Source: Roseihalotalea indica
GTDB lineage: Bacteria; Bacteroidota; Bacteroidia; Cytophagales; Cyclobacteriaceae
NCBI RefSeq assembly: GCF_022458895.1
Contig: NZ_JAINFL010000006.1
Span: 124,001 to 188,000, forward strand
Direction: 5' to 3'
Length of the DNA: 64,000 nucleotides
Shown here: positions 62,835 to 64,000 of the stretch, piece after piece
How the letters are laid out: each line of letters opens with the position of its first letter
How positions within the stretch are numbered: position 1 is the stretch's first letter
Translations under genes and position numbers: made by a program
The notes under the pieces: generated by a model
The model's input: the letters and a program-made list of their open reading frames with translations, nothing else
Told to the model about the DNA's origin: nothing
The model's database searches: none

Positions 62835-63506
62835 TTACCTAAACTTAAGCAAAAGCATGGGATCAATACAAATAGTTTTGTAAAAATTCGCTTGCGAAGG
62901 AGCAATAACTCCTGGGAAATCTCCGGCGTTACCCAGCAGATCAGTCATAACTTGAAAATGCAGGTGCGGAGGCCAATCGCCATTCTCCGGGTAATTACCT
63001 AAAGCCGCAAAGCACTCGTCTTTCTGAATAGGTTGCCCCACTCGTTTATTACGCAAAGATTCGCGGCTCAAATGTCCATATAAGGAATAAAACGTCGAAT
63101 TTTCAATTTTATGTTCTAAAATGATGGTCGGTCCATAATCTCCAAACCCATCATTATCCTTAAAACTATGAATTACGCCATCTAAAGGAGCATGGATGGG
63201 CGTAAGGGCGGGAGACCATACATCAACCCCCAAATGAATAGAGCGCACCTCTTCGGTGGTGTACAGGGTACTTCTACGATAGATAGATCGGTTTTCCAGA
63301 AAACCACCAATTCCGGTTCTCCCAGGTGAGAGGGTGTCAAATATAAGATGGTTAAATACGGCGGTGTCCACCAGGTCAAAACTCGCAAGTAAGGGGTTCT
63401 GGTCACTCAATACCAGTGGTAATAGATCAGAAGCTTCAATGTTTGGAAACACATACCCAATCAGATCGTTACGTATCTTTAGATACTGCTCGATTTGTTC
63501 TTTCAT
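62835..63506 (-). CDS. M23 peptidase-like protein without signal peptide
   Basis: A 223-residue protein with a LytM/M23 fold from about residue 85. All metal residues are present: His91 and Asp95 in HLGVDVWSP, and His181 and His183 in PPHLHFQV, with supporting His145 in LYGHLS. No signal peptide or lipobox is visible, so it is probably cytoplasmic, which is odd for a cell-wall peptidase. The motifs DYGPTIILEH and GDFPGVIAPSQ resemble, from memory, the middle domain of fused phosphotransferase-M23-aminotransferase proteins. The N-terminal 85 residues are of unknown type. Confidence 0.85.
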   Translation of the reverse strand: MKEQIEQYLKIRNDLIGYVFPNIEASDLLPLVLSDQNPLLASFDLVDTAVFNHLIFDTLSPGRTGIGGFLENRSIYRRSTLYTTEEVRSIHLGVDVWSPALTPIHAPLDGVIHSFKDNDGFGDYGPTIILEHKIENSTFYSLYGHLSRESLRNKRVGQPIQKDECFAALGNYPENGDWPPHLHFQVMTDLLGNAGDFPGVIAPSQANFYKTICIDPMLLLKFR

Positions 63507-63740
63507 AATGGCTTAACTACAGCTGAATTTGTTCTTTAACAGTATGGGAGTACAAGATGTTAAATTATTCATAACTTTACCGGCAAATACGGAAACGAAC
63601 GTATACTATTTTTTATAGCCCCTGATGGAAGTATTTTGCTAAAACTTTTTCATTATTGCCAAATATCAGTATTACGGCTGTTTTCATCCGAGTGTATCTC
63701 AATATTAAATTCTTCTTTATACGATTAACTTTTTTGCTAC

Positions 63741-64000
63741 ATGAACCAACAAGAACTAGAGACCTTATGTATTGATACCATTCGCACCCTGTCAATGGAT
63801 GCAGTACAGAAAGCAAATTCAGGCCACCCAGGCACGGCCATGAGTTTGGCACCTATCGCTCATGTCCTTTGGTCCCGGATCATGAATTATAACCCGGAAG
63901 ATTCTCGGTGGCCTAACCGCGACCGCTTTATTCTTTCTGCCGGCCACGCCTGTATCTTACAGTACAGTATCCTGCATCTGACTGGCTATGATTTGTCGAT
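63741..64000 (+). CDS. tkt: Transketolase, N-terminal part (cut by window end)
   Basis: The first 86 codons are present; the gene continues beyond the window. The N-terminus shows [21 protein letters not shown] and [28 protein letters not shown], the thiamine-diphosphate binding start of transketolase, which moves two-carbon units in the pentose phosphate pathway. The split N-terminal-subunit form of transketolase is possible but cannot be decided. The start ATG at 63741 lies 234 bases after the divergent M23-like gene. Confidence 0.92.
   Translation, partial: MNQQELETLCIDTIRTLSMDAVQKANSGHPGTAMSLAPIAHVLWSRIMNYNPEDSRWPNRDRFILSAGHACILQYSILHLTGYDLS

Noticed and set aside
1..64000. rRNA, tRNA or known riboswitch genes
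   Set aside because: The gaps between genes are short, and none shows tRNA cloverleaf, rRNA or riboswitch patterns I can recognise.

Overview
The window is a chromosomal segment of a Bacteroidota bacterium, most likely a marine-type member of the Cytophagales. The evidence is an adjacent porU-porV pair of the type IX secretion system (T9SS), a type B T9SS cargo protein next to a PorP/SprF partner, Bacteroidota-style promoter elements (TAnnTTTG), a DUF6728-like small protein, and frequent TTG/GTG starts. Most of the window is ordinary core and semi-core chromosome. There are no rRNA or tRNA genes, no CRISPR array and no recognisable insertion sequence.

Layout. 1-4369: a tightly overlapping three-gene cluster (coiled-coil protein, 1029-aa ATPase-like protein with an altered P-loop, MscS channel). 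4453-8741: DUF3179 protein, class V aminotransferase, two small membrane proteins, MmcQ/YjbR protein and an SGNH hydrolase. 8996-10060: branched-chain aminotransferase. 10160-10896: an AT-rich two-gene module with a PIN-domain protein. 11011-12088: prfB with a classic programmed +1 frameshift. 12135-19218: DJ-1/PfpI protein, MFS exporter, outer-membrane barrel, a very large propeller plus Omp85-like barrel protein, and an FAD oxidoreductase. 19271-25843: pssA, purS, porU, porV, yebC. 25856-28385 (minus): rqcH-like gene and miaA. 28463-33606: hybrid histidine kinase, single-domain response regulator, small conserved protein, MBL-fold hydrolase. 33791-38358: topoisomerase IV genes parE and parC. 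38473-47343: AI-2E transporter, membrane cytochrome c, small membrane protein, an orphan 438-aa protein, a 695-base non-coding gap with an inverted repeat, and a 1565-aa AsmA-like protein. 47458-53897: tRNA nucleotidyltransferase, alpha/beta hydrolase, TPR lipoprotein, GH63-like glycosidase. 54231-58213: type B T9SS cargo and PorP/SprF. 58282-64000: tex, small ORFs, deoxynucleoside kinase, a GC-rich hairpin repeat, J-domain membrane protein, M23-like protein, and the start of transketolase.

How the genes fit together. PorU and PorV act at the outer membrane on T9SS cargo such as the 968-aa protein, which probably depends on its PorP/SprF neighbour. The hybrid kinase and its overlapping receiver form a phosphorelay. 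MiaA, RF2, RqcH, YebC, Tex and the CCA enzyme are translation and RNA functions spread through the segment.

The most plausible undescribed units are the ATPase-MscS cluster at the left end, the PIN module with an unrecognised partner, and the pseudo-peptidase/propeller/barrel protein. None of these can be called a new system from sequence alone.
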